Part shown: piece by piece, positions 22,460-34,397 of the stretch | Position numbering within the stretch: the first letter of the stretch is position 1 | Layout of the letters: each line of letters begins with the position of its first letter | NCBI RefSeq assembly: GCF_903995425.1 | Contig: NC_050443.1 | Location: 178,362,448 to 178,426,447 of the forward strand | Direction of reading: 5' to 3' | Source of the DNA: Onychomys torridus | Lineage: Eukaryota; Chordata; Mammalia; Rodentia; Cricetidae | Length of the DNA: 64,000 nt | The notes under the pieces: model-generated | Database searches by the model: none | What the model was told of the DNA's origin: nothing | Seen by the model: the letters and a program-made list of their open reading frames with translations, nothing else | Made by a program: the position numbers and the translations under genes

Positions 22460-23435
22460 GCTTGCTTCTTAAGAATAAGAAGATGGATACAGAGCAAGTA
22501 CCACTTTGACAGCACCGAGTCTTGGTTTGCAGAGTGGAACTTATCTCCTCAAACTGATGGTGGCTACTGTTTCCCATGATCCATTCCATCTTCTGTGGCC
22601 ACAGCACCTGCTCTGATTCAGAGGAATCATCTCCCAGTGAAACCACATCAAGGCTGTCCTCTGCAGGTTGAGTGATCAGCATCTCCAGATTGGTCATTGT
22701 CCAATGACAACAGCAAAAGACGGTAAGTTCAAGGAAGAGGCTAAGACTCACTGAATAAACCACCCTGGGGTGGCACAGTGATGCTGATGGCCCTGCAGAC
22801 CTCATTCCCATGCACATATTACATTTGTCTTGGGGGTGTGACATGATCCGGTCTTTCCATGTCCACAGGGTACCAGCTTCCCAGAATCAGGCTGGAGCTG
22901 CCTCCTGCAGGGTAGAGCTGGAGGACCCTCTATGAGGGATTGTGGCCCAGGACAAACCCATGACTGGCCACTGGCCCAACTTGAAGCTCTACCTCCAAGC
23001 AGATACAAAGAGGCCATTTTCCTCTCCCTCATGTACAGAATGTGCTCTGAACTGAGTATTTTTCTGGGTTTATGAAATTCAACTCAGTAGGAAAAGACTA
23101 TCTGAGGTTTTCCAAGAAATTCAGGCTTAAGAACAGCATAGATGAAAGCTTTATTTCCATCCAACATCACCATGAATTATGAAAGCCATTGTCTGGAAGC
23201 TAAGGAAACAGCAGGCTTTTGTGGGAGAAGGAAGGTCATGGGTGAGATGTAGATGCTAATGGGACCTCTGCGTCCCAGGAGGGACTTGGCAGGGCCTCTC
23301 TCACTTCCTGCTTATGGAGAGGAGGGCTCTGTGATCCAAATCTGGGGCTGGGGCCACAGGACAGTTAATGTCATGAATTGCTCACTGCCAGGGATGAGTC
23401 TTACCAACCGGCAGGCATTTCATCATGTTGAGTTC
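22460..23435. other. Stretch without a recognised gene
   Basis: Single-copy-looking. The 201-codon minus-strand frame that spans into here is an L1 fragment joined by the poly-C tract to unrelated sequence. Confidence 0.45.
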
Positions 23436-23439
23436 CTTT

Positions 23440-23753
23440 AATGCTGTGTGTCTTCCTGCTGCCATGTATGCACATACATGTGTATGAGCAGGCACCCAGC
23501 CAGGCATGAGCATGTGGAAGCCAGAGGCTGATATCAGCTCTTCCTCAATCAACTCTCCACTTGTATTTTGAGACAAGGTCTCTCACTGAAATCACCAATT
23601 GGCCACTGAGCTCCAAGGATCCTCTGTGTCCCCCAGCGTTGGGGTCATGGGTGTAAACTACTATGCCAGGCTTTTCTCTGCATGTTGAGGATCCAAATTC
23701 AGACCTTCATCTTGCACAGAGAAACTTTACCCACTGATACACGTCTCCCTAGA
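23440..23753 (-). repeat. B4A/RSINE1-type SINE, reverse orientation
   Basis: 'ttgagacaaggtctctcact', 'gccactgagctccaaggatc', 'gttggggtcatgggtgtaaa' and the terminal 'tttacccactgatacacgtc' give the reverse B4-class order, diverged. Confidence 0.65.
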
Positions 23754-24058
23754 TCTTGAATGCCCTTAAAACCCACTTTAGAGAAAACTCATGGGCTTGT
23801 AACACTCTATGGCAGCAAACACTGCATACAGATGTACTCTGGTTCAGGAGCCACACAGCTAACAATTGGTATACAGACATGAACATTATTGCAAAATGCC
23901 ATTGTGTAATGACCAACAACTGCAAAGTATTGGAAACAACACACATGGAATTTGGAGACAAATAGAATGTAAGTTCATTGGCTGGAATTTTGTGTCTCCA
24001 TAGAAAGTGCATAAAATCTCTGTGAACTGACATTCCTGGATTCCCAGGATACATATCA

Positions 24059-24389
24059 TTGCATTAGTGACTTGTCTTATGTCATCAAAATACCCAATAA
24101 AAGCAACTTGGGGAAGGAAGGTTCCATTGTGTCTCATACTCATACAGGGTATAGTCTCTTACAGTGAGGAAGTCACAGCAGAAGGAGCAAGAGGCATCTG
24201 GTCACATTGAATCCATAGTCAGGAAGCTGAGAGACCAATGCTGGTGCTCAGCTCACGCTTTCCTTTTTATACACTGCAGGATCCCAGCCTGAGGAATGAT
24301 GCCACCCATGAATGGGTCTTCCCACTTGGACTAACTTAATCTCCTCGGGATTCTAGGTGATGTCATGTTGACAACATCAGCCACCACAA
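24059..24389 (-). mobile_element. MaLR-type LTR, reverse orientation
   Basis: 'cccaataaaagcaacttggg', 'catctggtcacattgaatcc', 'tgctggtgctcagctcacgc', 'gggtcttcccacttggacta' and the end 'catgttgacaacatcagcca' are the reverse-complement landmarks of a rodent MT/ORR1-type LTR. Confidence 0.65.
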
Positions 24390-25440
24390 CTGTTAAATAA
24401 AACAAACTGCAGTTCGAGCTAACAAGGGTACTGCAATCTGGCTGATGGGTTGGAGAGCAGCCAAAATTAGTTCCTGGGTGGGCTTCATTCCTCTCCAGGA
24501 AGGTCTCTAGGATATACTCCTACAGGCCCCAGCACCTGGCTGTAGCGCCCTCCAGATATCCTGTGATGTCTGCTTCCTTCTCACAAGCCTCCAGAAGAAC
24601 TCTCAACTCCCCTGTGGCTTTAGTGGCTGGAAATAATATAAAATTCTAACCCAGATTGTCATTTTCTTCCCAGTGATTCAATCGGCTTGGCCTGGCTCAT
24701 GGGAATACTCTTCTTTTTAATCATGTTTTTCTTCAAAAATCTCTCTTGCTAGGAGCAAGCAGCACTGTTCGCGTATCTGTGGCTCAAATCATCTCAAATC
24801 CATTCTGGGCCTCTTCCTAATTTAATAAACTAACCATTTCATAAAAAGACTTCAACAAAATGCCAGGGATTTATAAATAAAAGGTTAACATGGGCATATG
24901 CAGGGCCCCCAGGGACTTCTGGGTTTGTGTCTACCAGTCATCCCCTGAAAGATCTATCAGGCTGACAGCCAAGCCAGGCTGTGCCAGTGTGGTGGGCTGA
25001 AGAGTCCTGAGGCTGGAAGCCTGTGTCAGTTATGGCTTTCACCTGATCATGACCTTCAGATGGTCAGATAGACAAGACAGGGCTGCAGGCCCCTGAGGGC
25101 TGAACAGGAAAGCCTCAGTCTGGTTCTAACAGGCTGCTGAACCACTATAGTGCCTTCTTTCCTGACTGTAGGGAACCTGGCCCAGGCAACACAGGCCCTG
25201 GGAGGAGGCAGCAAGGTTAATCTGAGGACAAGGACCTGTGACCCCAGGATGGATGATGCGGCACAGAGCTGCATGTTGAGAAACTGACTCTCCTCTTTGG
25301 TGTCCTTGTTTCAGATGCTGTGACAATTCTCTGTCCCTCTTCTCTCTTCACACTGGGAAGGGACCAGCAGCCTTGCTCTGATAGAGAACCTCTCCTCAGG
25401 TAGGGCCAACAAGAGGAGAGAGAGAGGGGGGGGAGAGTCC
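24390..25440. other. Stretch without a recognised gene
   Basis: No exon or placed repeat. A weak CTCF-like core lies at 24544-24558 on the minus strand. Confidence 0.4.
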
Positions 25441-25441
25441 C

Positions 25442-25775
25442 TGGGGTGGTTTGAACAAAAATGACCCCCATAGGCCCATAGGAAGTGGCACAATTAGGAG
25501 GTGTGGCCTTGTAGGAGGAAGTGTGTCACTGGGGTGGGCTTTGAGGTTTTGAGTGCTCAAGCCAGGCCCAGTGTCTCACTGTCTTCCTACTGTCTGCAAT
25601 ACAGATGCAGAACTCTCAGCTGCCTCTCCAGCACCATGTGCCACCATGCTTCCTGACATGATGACAACAGACTGATCCTCTGAACTGTAAGCCAGCCCCA
25701 ATTAAATGCGTTCCTATATAAGAGTTGCCGTGGTCATGGCATCTCTCTACAGCAATAGAAACCCTAACTAAGACA
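25442..25775 (+). mobile_element. MT-type MaLR solo LTR
   Basis: It begins 'tggggtggtttgaac', carries 'aggaagtggcacaattagga', 'aagccagccccaattaaatg' and 'cagcaatagaaaccctaact', and ends 'aagaca'. This is a full-length rodent MT (MTD-like) LTR. Confidence 0.85.
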
Positions 25776-26285
25776 GTCACCCTAGTTGTCCTCACACCTA
25801 CCTCAGCCAGGGCAGGTCCACATTCCTGCCACAGATAGTCTAGGTGGAGCACAGTCCTTAGAGAATCGTATTAGTCTGCAGAGATCTACAAGGGAGGCAA
25901 GGTTGTTAGGAACCTTTGCTCTTTATCAGTGAGGCCACAAGGAAGGCTTAACTAAGTGTCAGGAAGACTCTTCTGCCTCTGAAGCCCAGGCTTACCTTCC
26001 TGTCCAGACCTCCAGGCTTCCCTCCCTGTCTGTACCTCCTGGCTTCTCCAAGGTCTTTCTCTTGCTGTTCCCTCCAGACCTGTTTGCAGCTTCAGCTTTG
26101 GGTTGAACACAGCTGAGCTAGTGAACAGGCTGCCTCCCAGGCTCTAAGGTCTCTCAACTCTGCATTCCCTATTTGCACCCCTTCCAATAAAGATAATTAC
26201 CTCTTCCAACTCCCTACCCCCTAACCTTACAAAGCAGCCTGTGAAAACATCTTGGTAATTCTTCGGAAGTTAAAATTATCAAGAA
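25776..26285. other. Stretch without a recognised feature
   Basis: Single-copy-looking sequence, partly C/T-rich (25980-26060). Confidence 0.4.
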
Positions 26286-26289
26286 TTCC

Positions 26290-26775
26290 CACTCTTAAGC
26301 ACCTACCCAAGAAACGTGAAAAAAAATCTAACTTTGCACAAGTACTCACAACATAAATAATGTTCACAATAGTAACAAGGTGTATACAACCCTAATGGCC
26401 ATTGGCAGATGACAGGTAATAACAATGAAGTGTAGCCATACCAGAGAATATTATCCATCCATAACAAGGAATGAAATACCAATACAGGCTACCACATGAA
26501 TGAACCTTGAAAAGCAGTATGCTAGCTAAGAGAAGGACCAGACACAAAAGACCACGTTTTATATGATTTCACTTATAAATCCATAGAGGCAGAAAACAAA
26601 GTAACATTGCCAGGGGCTGGATAGTCGGAATAAAAGGGATAATTAATATCAACACTCTTTGGTAGTCAATGGAAATGAAGTTAGATAGTGATGACTGTTG
26701 CCAAAGAGCATACAAACCTCATGGAATCACACACTTCCTCGTGGTGAATTTTCATAGACACACATATACAGTGTG
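26290..26775 (+). mobile_element. Ancient L1 3' end (L1M-type)
   Basis: 'aatattatccatccataaca', 'accacatgaatgaaccttga', 'cattgccaggggctggatag' and 'ggtgaattttcatagacaca' follow the 3' end of old mammalian L1M elements in sense orientation. No coding capacity remains. Confidence 0.75.
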
Positions 26776-26784
26776 TCAGGGCTG

Positions 26785-27085
26785 GGTAGATGGCTTTGTT
26801 GGTAGAATATTCAACATGCAACTCCCAAAACCCATGCTTAAAATGTCAAGTGTAAGTGGTGCAAACTTTGTAACCCCAGTGTTGAGTAGTCCAAGACAGG
26901 CAGATCTGTAGGGCTCACTGGGCAGCCATTCTAGCCTAGTTGATAAGCTCCAATCGAAAGAGAGATCCTATCTCAAAGCCACAAGTAGATGGTGCCTGAG
27001 GAGGCCTCTGGCCTCCACATGCATGGGAACACATTTGTACCAGCACATACCTAATGTGTGCAAGTATGCCTCAACTTTCTTAAAA
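26785..27085 (+). repeat. B4A/RSINE1-type SINE
   Basis: 'ggctgggtagatggctttgt', 'gtaaccccagtgttgagtag', 'ggctcactgggcagccattc', 'tagcctagttgataagctcc' and 'tctggcctccacatgcatgg' give the sense B4-class order, near full length. Confidence 0.75.
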
Positions 27086-30000
27086 AACACCTTGCTGGAG
27101 CCCTTTACTTCCCTGACCCCAGCACAGCCCTGCTTGACCAGGAAGGCTTACCTCATTTATCTCAGTATCTTTAGCTCCAAGCCTCTGCTTCCCTAACTCA
27201 TCCTGCTTTGTGCTATCCTCAGCTGCCTCAGGCCACTCTGTTCCTCTGTCCTGACCTGCAGAGCTGAGCTCTGTTCATTCCCCCAGATGCTCACCACATA
27301 GACTATAAGGGGAGGTATGGGGAGAAGAGGGTGACATCCAGATATCCTGCATGCTAGACCTTAAGAACCCATTCTGTAATCAAACAAGCCTAACACACTC
27401 CCTGGACACCTATAAATGCCCACTCTCTGCTCCCTACTCAGCTGAGGAAACATTGTGTGTGTGTGTGGGGGGGGGGGTGCATGTAATCTGGTCTCTAGCA
27501 TAAATCCCTCTAGACACTCATTGCCAGGCTACAGCCTGGGGCCACCAAAGTACTCTGAGCTTGCCTTTAGGAGCCATGTCTTCTTGCCTAGCCAAGACTC
27601 TCACTTGGGATGGGTGCTGTCATTAGGACCTGTCCATCTGTCCTGATCACCACTGCCACCTATAGCCCAGATATGTACATGAGTCTGCTACACAATCAAA
27701 TGCCCATCTGAGAGGGATCTGGGGCTCCATGAGGCTGGGAAGCATGCTAATTAGGTTTAGGCAATTGAGCTCAATGAATTAAAGCAAAGCAGCTATTGAT
27801 TCAGTTATCAGTTCCCCTTGAGACACACTGCGCTCGAGCCTAGTGCAGAGAAACAAACCAGGACTTGGTCTGCACAGTAATTTACTTCTTTAGGAAAATG
27901 TAGGTTGGAGATGACATTCTCACAAGTACAGACCCTGGCTTCCTGTGCGTAAGATTCCTTCTACCTTTCACTCAAGCTCTCCAAGAGCACCAGTCCTCCT
28001 AGAGAAACCCTTAGTGCCCCAAGGTCCCTCTGTCTTGGAGTATAGCCCAAGATGTTGGGGTGAGTGTGGGGGTTTATCCCACACCCCCACATTTCCCCCA
28101 GAGCACTCTTGAGTAGGGGCAGCAGGAAATATTAGTTAGAAGAGTAGAGGGGAGAGAGACAGATACAAAATACAGGATAGACTCGGGAAGGCCTAGATCC
28201 TAATCCTTTGGGCCTCAATGGTCTCTGCCCTAGAGTATTTAAAGGAATGCCAAGGGGTGGAGCAAGAGACCTCCCTGCAGCACAGCCAAGTGCAGACCAT
28301 TTCAGACACCTGCACTCAGGCCCGTGGTCCAATCATCCTCTCCATGCAGACCTGTTCGGTAAAGCCACTAGGAACCTGAAAATGGGCTCCCACAGGTGAG
28401 GCGCTCCCAAGTGTGCTCAGGGGTCTGCACAGCCTGGGGAGGGATCCTGGAGAGGTGGGTAAAGTGGAGACCGAGCAAGGTCACTCTTAAGACAAATGAA
28501 GGCAGCAGTGTCCCAGGCTCAGAACAACCCAAAGCCCTGGAGATCTTCCCTTCCATAGACCAGAGACCCCCGCCAGTTCCGTCCCTCTCGGGGCATGGGT
28601 GGGCTGCCCAGTTGACCTTGACTGGCTCTAAGCACAGGCTCAGCCCTGAGAAAGTAAAATAAGAAAGCTGGCTGGACCCTGGCACCCTAAGTAGTCTCTG
28701 TCTGGAGGGGCACACCAGGCAAGCCCTGGGGAGGGGAGGGCTCAAGTCCTGATGACAGGGACCAGAACCAGAAGCCGAGGCATTAACCTCCTGAGCATTA
28801 AGTCGGGGCCACGCCGCTGGGAGCTGAAATGGCAACTGGTACAGGAAGAGAGCCACTGAGCTATTTTAAGCCGCATAAGAGACCAGGCAGAGCCTGGGTC
28901 TGAATCACTTTCCTGGCTTGGACGGAGGGCCCCGGGGAGGATGTTTCCAGAATGAATAATTCTGAAAGGATGGAACAGCAACTTCGAAACCCCACATGGG
29001 AACTCCCACCCTGCCTGCATGTCTCCATATGGAGAGTTCTCTCACCAAAAGCAGTGGGCCTGTCAATTCTCCAGGGCCCAGATATCAGGTCTTGGGGAAC
29101 CAAGTGTTCCCCAGAGGCACTCAGAGCTGAGAAGCTAGAGAGAGCATGGCCATTCCATTCACACTGATGCCAACCAAGTCCAAGTCAGGCAGGCTGCTGC
29201 AGGGCCATGTCTGCCCAGCCTGGCCAGTGCTTACATTCCCCATCTAGCTCCGACTTTCCACCTTTGCAAGTGAGCTACATTCAGTGACACAGCAACAGAT
29301 AATGTGTGCAAGAGTGTCAGAGAGAGGCTAGCCACTGCTTTGGGTAAACAAATAGATGCTAGATTATCCCCTGGGCTGGGCCAGGAGTCATGGTGAGGCT
29401 AGCCATGGTTCTGCCTTGAGACAATCCAATTGAGAAATCCCTGGGACACCTGAGTGAAGATGTACCAACAAGACTCACCTGGGGCCCACAGTGTAAGACA
29501 GGAAGTTGAAGCCAACAGGTAGAGAAGCTGAGCCTGGAGACTTCACACAGGATAGAGAGGAGGGCCCAGAACCAAGTCTAGGCTCCCAGTATTCCAGCGG
29601 CGGCAGAAATCAAACCCACCCCACTTGTTTCAGGGCCAACAGACCAGCATCCATGGGCCGGGGTCCTGACACAACATCCTGGCTACATGGGGGCATTTGG
29701 GGAGGGATTAGCTGCAGCCTTTAGCAGATGTTGGGACCCAGACCTTGAGAAGGACAATCCCAGGAAGAAGTCAGAACAACTGAGACCTGAAGCTGTCACC
29801 CAGGCTATAGCAAAGCCTTTGGTTCCTTGGAGACAGGACCTGGGATCCTAGCTAGATAGAGGGATGAGTGGGAAGAGATGCCAAGCACCTGCCACCTGAG
29901 GGCCCGGTGGCTTCTACTGGCTCCCTCCACCCCCGGGCTCTCCTTCTGTTCTGCAGGGAAGCCAAGCTCTAGTGAGATAGCAGCAGATCTGCACTGGTCC

Positions 30001-30230
30001 AGGTATTTCTCCACGAACCCACGGAGCCCAGCACAAACTTCAGATGTGATGTGAGACCCTATGACAAGCAGAGGCTTCATCTAGATGTCACAAATGCAGG
30101 CCTTACACACTGGAAGCTAACACTGCTTTCCTCCTCAGAACACACAGCTTTGACCTGGGGCCATCAGCAGGGGGTGCCTTGGTTAACAGCCAGGAAACAA
30201 ACTCTACACAGCCAACATTAAGAAGAGCTG
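27086..30230. other. Long stretch with little repeat content
   Basis: About 3.1 kb with no SINE or LTR that I could place, unusual for this window. It includes an AT-rich, TAATTA-like block at 27725-27840 and a G/C-richer part near 28200-28860. Open frames at 28368-28856 (minus) and 28396-28662 (plus) overlap on opposite strands and match nothing I know. Confidence 0.5.
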
Positions 30231-30379
30231 GCCGCCAGGCGGTGGTGGCGCACACCTTTAATCCCAGCACTGGGGAGGCAGAGGCAGGCGGATCTCTGTG
30301 AGTTCGAGGCCAACCTGGTCTCCAAAGCGAGTTCCAGGAAAGGTGCAAAGCTACACAGGGAAACCCTGTCTCGAAAAAC
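30231..30379 (+). repeat. Full-length young B1 SINE, cricetid type
   Basis: It begins 'gccgccaggcggtggtggcg', has 'gtgagttcgaggccaacctg' and ends 'ccctgtctcgaaaaacaaag'. The right arm 'ttccaggaaaggtgcaaagc' is the form I associate with cricetid rodents. Low divergence indicates recent insertion. Its A-rich tail has evolved into the adjacent GGA/GAA tract. Confidence 0.9.
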
Positions 30380-30500
30380 AAAGAAGAAGAAGGAGGAGGA
30401 GGAGGAGGAGGAGGAGGAGGAGGAGGAGGAGGAGGAGAAGAAGAAGAAGAAGAAGAAGAAGAAGAAGAAGAAGAAGAAGAAGAAGAAGAAGAAGAAGAAG
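30380..30500 (+). repeat. (GAA)/(GGA) polypurine tract
   Basis: About 120 bases of pure purine: a short GAA start, then a GGA block (about 30390-30436), then a long GAA block. It has mirror-repeat character and could form triplex (H-DNA). Confidence 0.95.
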
Positions 30501-30919
30501 ATCTGGTTGGTTCACACACTGGACAAGGGGAGAGTCTTGAAAGAACTGACTAGAAGCTCATAGTACCTGATGATGGTGGTGGTGGTGACAGCTGATGGAA
30601 AGGTCCCCATTTCACAGCTGAATGATTTGAGGCTTGGGACAGGGAAGTCTCTCTCTCCCCAGTCTACTATAGGCCAGGCAGGTCTCTTGATGGACAACTT
30701 GGAGTGCTGATTCTCCCTTCCCCAACTCCTGGGCACACCTTCCTGCAGAATGGCCACTGCAGACCTTTCCCAGAGGACTGAATGTTGCCTCATCCTCTTG
30801 CTGAGGAAGTCACTCTGTCACACCCCAAATCCCTCCTATTTATAGCACATAAGAAGACCGTGTGATCAAATGGACAGTGTGGTCTCTTCTGATCTAGAGG
30901 AAGGCTTTGAAATTTAGAA

Positions 30920-30920
<1 letters not shown>
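30501..30920. other. Stretch without a recognised feature
   Basis: Single-copy-looking sequence between two tracts; includes a short (GGT)n run near 30573-30588. Confidence 0.4.

Positions 30921-30921
<1 letters not shown>

Positions 30922-30968
<47 letters not shown>
30922..30968 (+). repeat. (GT)n microsatellite
   Basis: About 23 uninterrupted GT units. Confidence 0.95.
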
Positions 30969-30970
<2 letters not shown>

Positions 30971-31284
30971 CTTGGAGGAGTTAATTCTTTCCTATACTGT
31001 GGACACCTGGATCCAAACACACTTTTTCAGTCTCAGCAAAACCCTGCTTTTAAACTACTGTCTTGCCAAGGAGACAAAGCAAAACTTAAAAAGAAAACTC
31101 AATTTGACTGTTAAAGCTGAGCAATGAACTCTCTGATTCTTCCAGTAGAAACCTGCTCATTCCCTGAAGTACTCAAGCCATTGATTCAAAGCCATGGAGC
31201 CTTGAAATGTACTGGCAATTAAAAATACATGGGCTTTATTTTTAAAATTGTTGCCTCCACGTGGGATGTTCAGGTTCTAAAAGC

Positions 31285-31524
31285 TGGCACACAAGCTGGA
31301 GAGGGGGTTCTTGGGTTGACATGACAATCATGAACACCTGAGTGGTGATTCCAGCATCCCCATAAAAAGCCAGCACTGTGTATGAGGGGACAGAAGGATC
31401 CCTGAGGATTTCTGGCCACCAGCTTCACTCCAGTTACAGTGAGATGTCCTGTCTCAAGGGGATAATGTAGAGAGTAAAAGAGGACACTGACATCCTCTCC
31501 TGGCCTCTACAAATGAGCACAGGT

Positions 31525-31526
<2 letters not shown>
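31285..31526 (+). repeat. B4A/RSINE1-type SINE
   Basis: 'caagctggagagggggttct', 'tcatgaacacctgagtggtg', 'tgagatgtcctgtctcaagg' and 'acatcctctcctggcctcta' match the B4 class in sense orientation, running straight into a CA tract. Confidence 0.65.
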
Positions 31527-31572
<46 letters not shown>

Positions 31573-31636
31573 GGGGGGCAGGGGGACAAATGTGCACAGG
31601 TGTATACACACACACACACACATGTGCGCGCGCAAG
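31527..31636 (+). repeat. Compound AC / poly-G / AC / CG microsatellite
   Basis: (AC)22 to 31570 is followed by G8, a unique insert, (AC)n at about 31605-31622 and 'tgtgcgcgcgc', all expanded from the adjacent SINE tail. Confidence 0.9.
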
Positions 31637-32720
31637 AGGTGGGGGGCATACAGAGATAGAGAAGCAGAGACAGATAGACATGCAGAGAAAGACTGGCAAG
31701 AGATGAAAAGCAGACTGAGGGACACTGACTGAGCTGCAGACCCCCTTTTGTACTGTGGCATCTTTATTACCACCTAGGTGTTCTGGTTGCATGGCAATGG
31801 GAACCTACTGTCCTCACGTTTAAGGCTATACCACAATCCTTTCCACATTTCCCTCCCCAGAACTTTCTGTGGGCAGCTCAGATATGGCCTGCCACACTGA
31901 CAAGTCACCTAAACAATCCAAATAGTGAATCATTTAAAATAGCATCATCCCAACTAATTATTGTCTGCTTCTTTGTCAAATCTGCATTCTTCCTAATATT
32001 AGGAGTCTTGGGATGGACAGAGTTCCAAGACAGACACAGCTTGTCCTTCTCCTTCCTCCCCATCTAGTCGCTCCATACTTGATTCCAAGCAACTCAACAT
32101 CCACACTTCCCTAACAGAATGGACAGGGACATCTGGTGCAGGCCACCCAGATGATCCAGGCATATGCTCAACAAATCTGCCTCTCTAGTGAGTATCTTCT
32201 GCATGGGTTTGCACATATCCACACCTCAGCCAGTTTCAAGTGAGTCAGAGGAGCTAGGCAGAGATGCATTGTTTGATTAACCCTCCACTAATACTATAAA
32301 ATACAACTGACATAATTAACTGTGAGTGAACAGATAATAAAACACACTAAATTCATCAGTGCCGAGTTTTTGTTACCAGCTCCAGTTTTAATAAAAATTC
32401 ATTCAATTTTAATATTGTCTAATTAAATCTTTGATCATGATTATATTCAAGAATTGCCTCACAAAACTCCTGCAAATGAACATCATTACCTGCTTTGAGT
32501 GGTTTCAACAAACACTGGGCCTGCTTCCATGGGCAAGAAAGAGGAGAGCATGCCCCTGCCACCAGACACATCTGCATCTGCAAACAGTATATACTTCAAA
32601 TATGCACATTTTGTTTATTCATTTATTTTCGCTCATTAGTAGTAGGTTTTGTGCCCTGCAGATGCTGGTAAGGTTGTAAAATGTAGTTGACACCCCCAGA
32701 CAGACGCATCAGTGCTATAG
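31637..32720. other. AT-rich, repeat-poor stretch
   Basis: No exon seen. 31900-32010 and 32270-32460 are AT-rich with many TAATTA/ATTA motifs and no repeat signature. Confidence 0.45.
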
Positions 32721-32735
32721 CCTCAAGGGGGCGCT
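32721..32735 (+). promoter_or_regulatory. CTCF-like motif, forward
   Basis: 'cctcaagggggcgct' fits 13 of 15 positions of the CTCF consensus CCASYAGRKGGCRSY, including the whole AGGGGGCGCT core. Binding is not known. Confidence 0.45.
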
Positions 32736-32924
32736 CTAACAGCAGCATGTGAATTCAAGTCTCTGGAGGTTCAGCCCCTTCCAACCCTTTGAAGGCAGCT
32801 ACTCCAGAATTTGTGTTAACCTGTCAGCTCATGAGGAGAGGTTCTACATCAGAAACCATGGCAGACTAGATGGCTCTACTTGCCCCAGCTTGGCAAACAA
32901 AGACATTCTTCTGTTTCCTCCATT

Positions 32925-33271
32925 TGTTGTGATCAGACACCTTAACCAAAAACAACCTAGAAGGGTTCACTTCATCTTACGCTTCCAGGTCACACACAGG
33001 GAAATCAGGGCAGGAACCTGGAGCAGCAACCATAGAGGAATGCTGCTTACTACCTCTCACTGCCTCGTGCTCAGTTACCTTCTACAGTTCAGGCCCACCT
33101 GCCTAGGAACGGTGCCACCCACAGGGTCTGGGACCTCCCACATTTGTCATTAATCAAGACGGTCTTTCACAGACATGACCACAAACCAATGTGATCAAAA
33201 CAATTCCTCAACTGAAGTGCCTCCTTTCCAGGTCACTCTTGATGGTGTCAAGTTGTCAATGAAAACTAACA
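32925..33271 (-). mobile_element. ORR1-type MaLR LTR, reverse orientation
   Basis: 'tgttgtgatcagacacctta', 'aatgctgcttactacctctc' and 'tggtgtcaagttgtcaatga' ending 'aactaaca' are ORR1 landmarks in reverse complement, with much divergence. Confidence 0.65.
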
Positions 33272-34397
33272 GGCATTCAGGGAACTACGATGTGGGCTGG
33301 TTGACTCCTTTCAAATGAGGCAATCAAATATCCTTCTCCGAGTTCTCAAGCCAGCCACCATCACTCAGGGAATGCGATTCCAAAGCCAGCAGAGGCTTCC
33401 TCAGCTAGGGTTTCCCTTTGCAGCAATATTGTCACCACATCATAGGGACTCCTGGGAGGGGAGAGCTTGCAAACAGTTTCAGTGGGCATCTGGGAGACAG
33501 CACCATTTAGGATGAAGTGTGCCTGTCTACTCAAATCAAGCATGAGAGTCTATGGAGAGAGAAAGAGGAACAAGCACAGACAGACTCGGGTGAGCCTTGA
33601 AGGACAGACAGACTCTCTCTGAAGAGGATGGTGAGGACAGGGTACCTCAAGGCCAGGATCTCCTACCTCAGAGAATTATATGCCTGCCCCACTGGCCTCA
33701 GGTATGCCAGCATAAATCAGTCTGCACAGGGAAATATGAGGGGAGGTGATGCCCAGTGCCTGCCCACCACCTTCTTGCTCCCTGTTAGGAGACAGGGGAG
33801 GGCTGGGGATAGTGCCTCTGTCCTACAGTGAGGATGGCCTGGAGCAGAGTGGCACTTGCCCACAGTGGGACTGAAGGTGGTTTGTTCCCAAAGCTTCTCT
33901 TAGTCTATCCTGGCCCACCAGGGATGGCAAAGGTCAACAGGGGTCCCTTCTGGACAGACTGGGGGAAAGGCACAGAGTGGACAGGAAGTGGAGTGAGACC
34001 TGCTGTGAAAGGCTTGAGCACTGAGTCCTCACAGCGGCCCCCCACCATCTATTCAGAGACCTGCAACAGTGTACTTGCTCCCCCAAACATGCCAGCTTGC
34101 TCTTAAGGACTTAGACGAACTGAAACTAGGTAGATGCCCAGGCTGACCACTAACTAGAGGTCAATAATTACTCAGGGTGAACTGTCTCGTTCTCTCCGGG
34201 GATCAAGGTCATCCACAGTGACTGTCTAACATGGGGAACTAGGAACAGCAGTAGTTCCTCATGAATTACTGTGGACACTGTTGTCTCCTCCACCCTCCAC
34301 CATGTTGGAACTAGATTGCAGGCTTCCCTTCAAGAAGCAGGCCGTCACTCCAGAGCCTGCCTCCCCGGCTTCCTGAAGATACAAGGATAAGAACCTT
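33272..34397. other. Stretch without a recognised feature
   Basis: Single-copy-looking. Several short open frames on both strands; none recognisable. Confidence 0.4.

Noticed and set aside
22239..22844. 201-codon minus-strand frame
   Set aside because: An L1 ORF2 remnant joined through a poly-C (poly-Gly) tract to unrelated sequence; not a functional gene.
24544..24558. CTCF-like core on the minus strand
   Set aside because: Good GGCGCT core but four or more mismatches to the full consensus.
25620..25650. REST-like 'ccagcaccatg' sequence
   Set aside because: Part of the MT-type LTR consensus and only a half site.
28368..28856. 162-codon minus-strand frame in a GC-richer segment
   Set aside because: Overlapped by an equally plausible plus-strand frame; no similarity to a known protein and no CpG island.
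30103..30540. Frames with poly-Ser/poly-Pro and poly-Arg
   Set aside because: Translations of the GGA/GAA tract behind a B1 SINE, not a protein.
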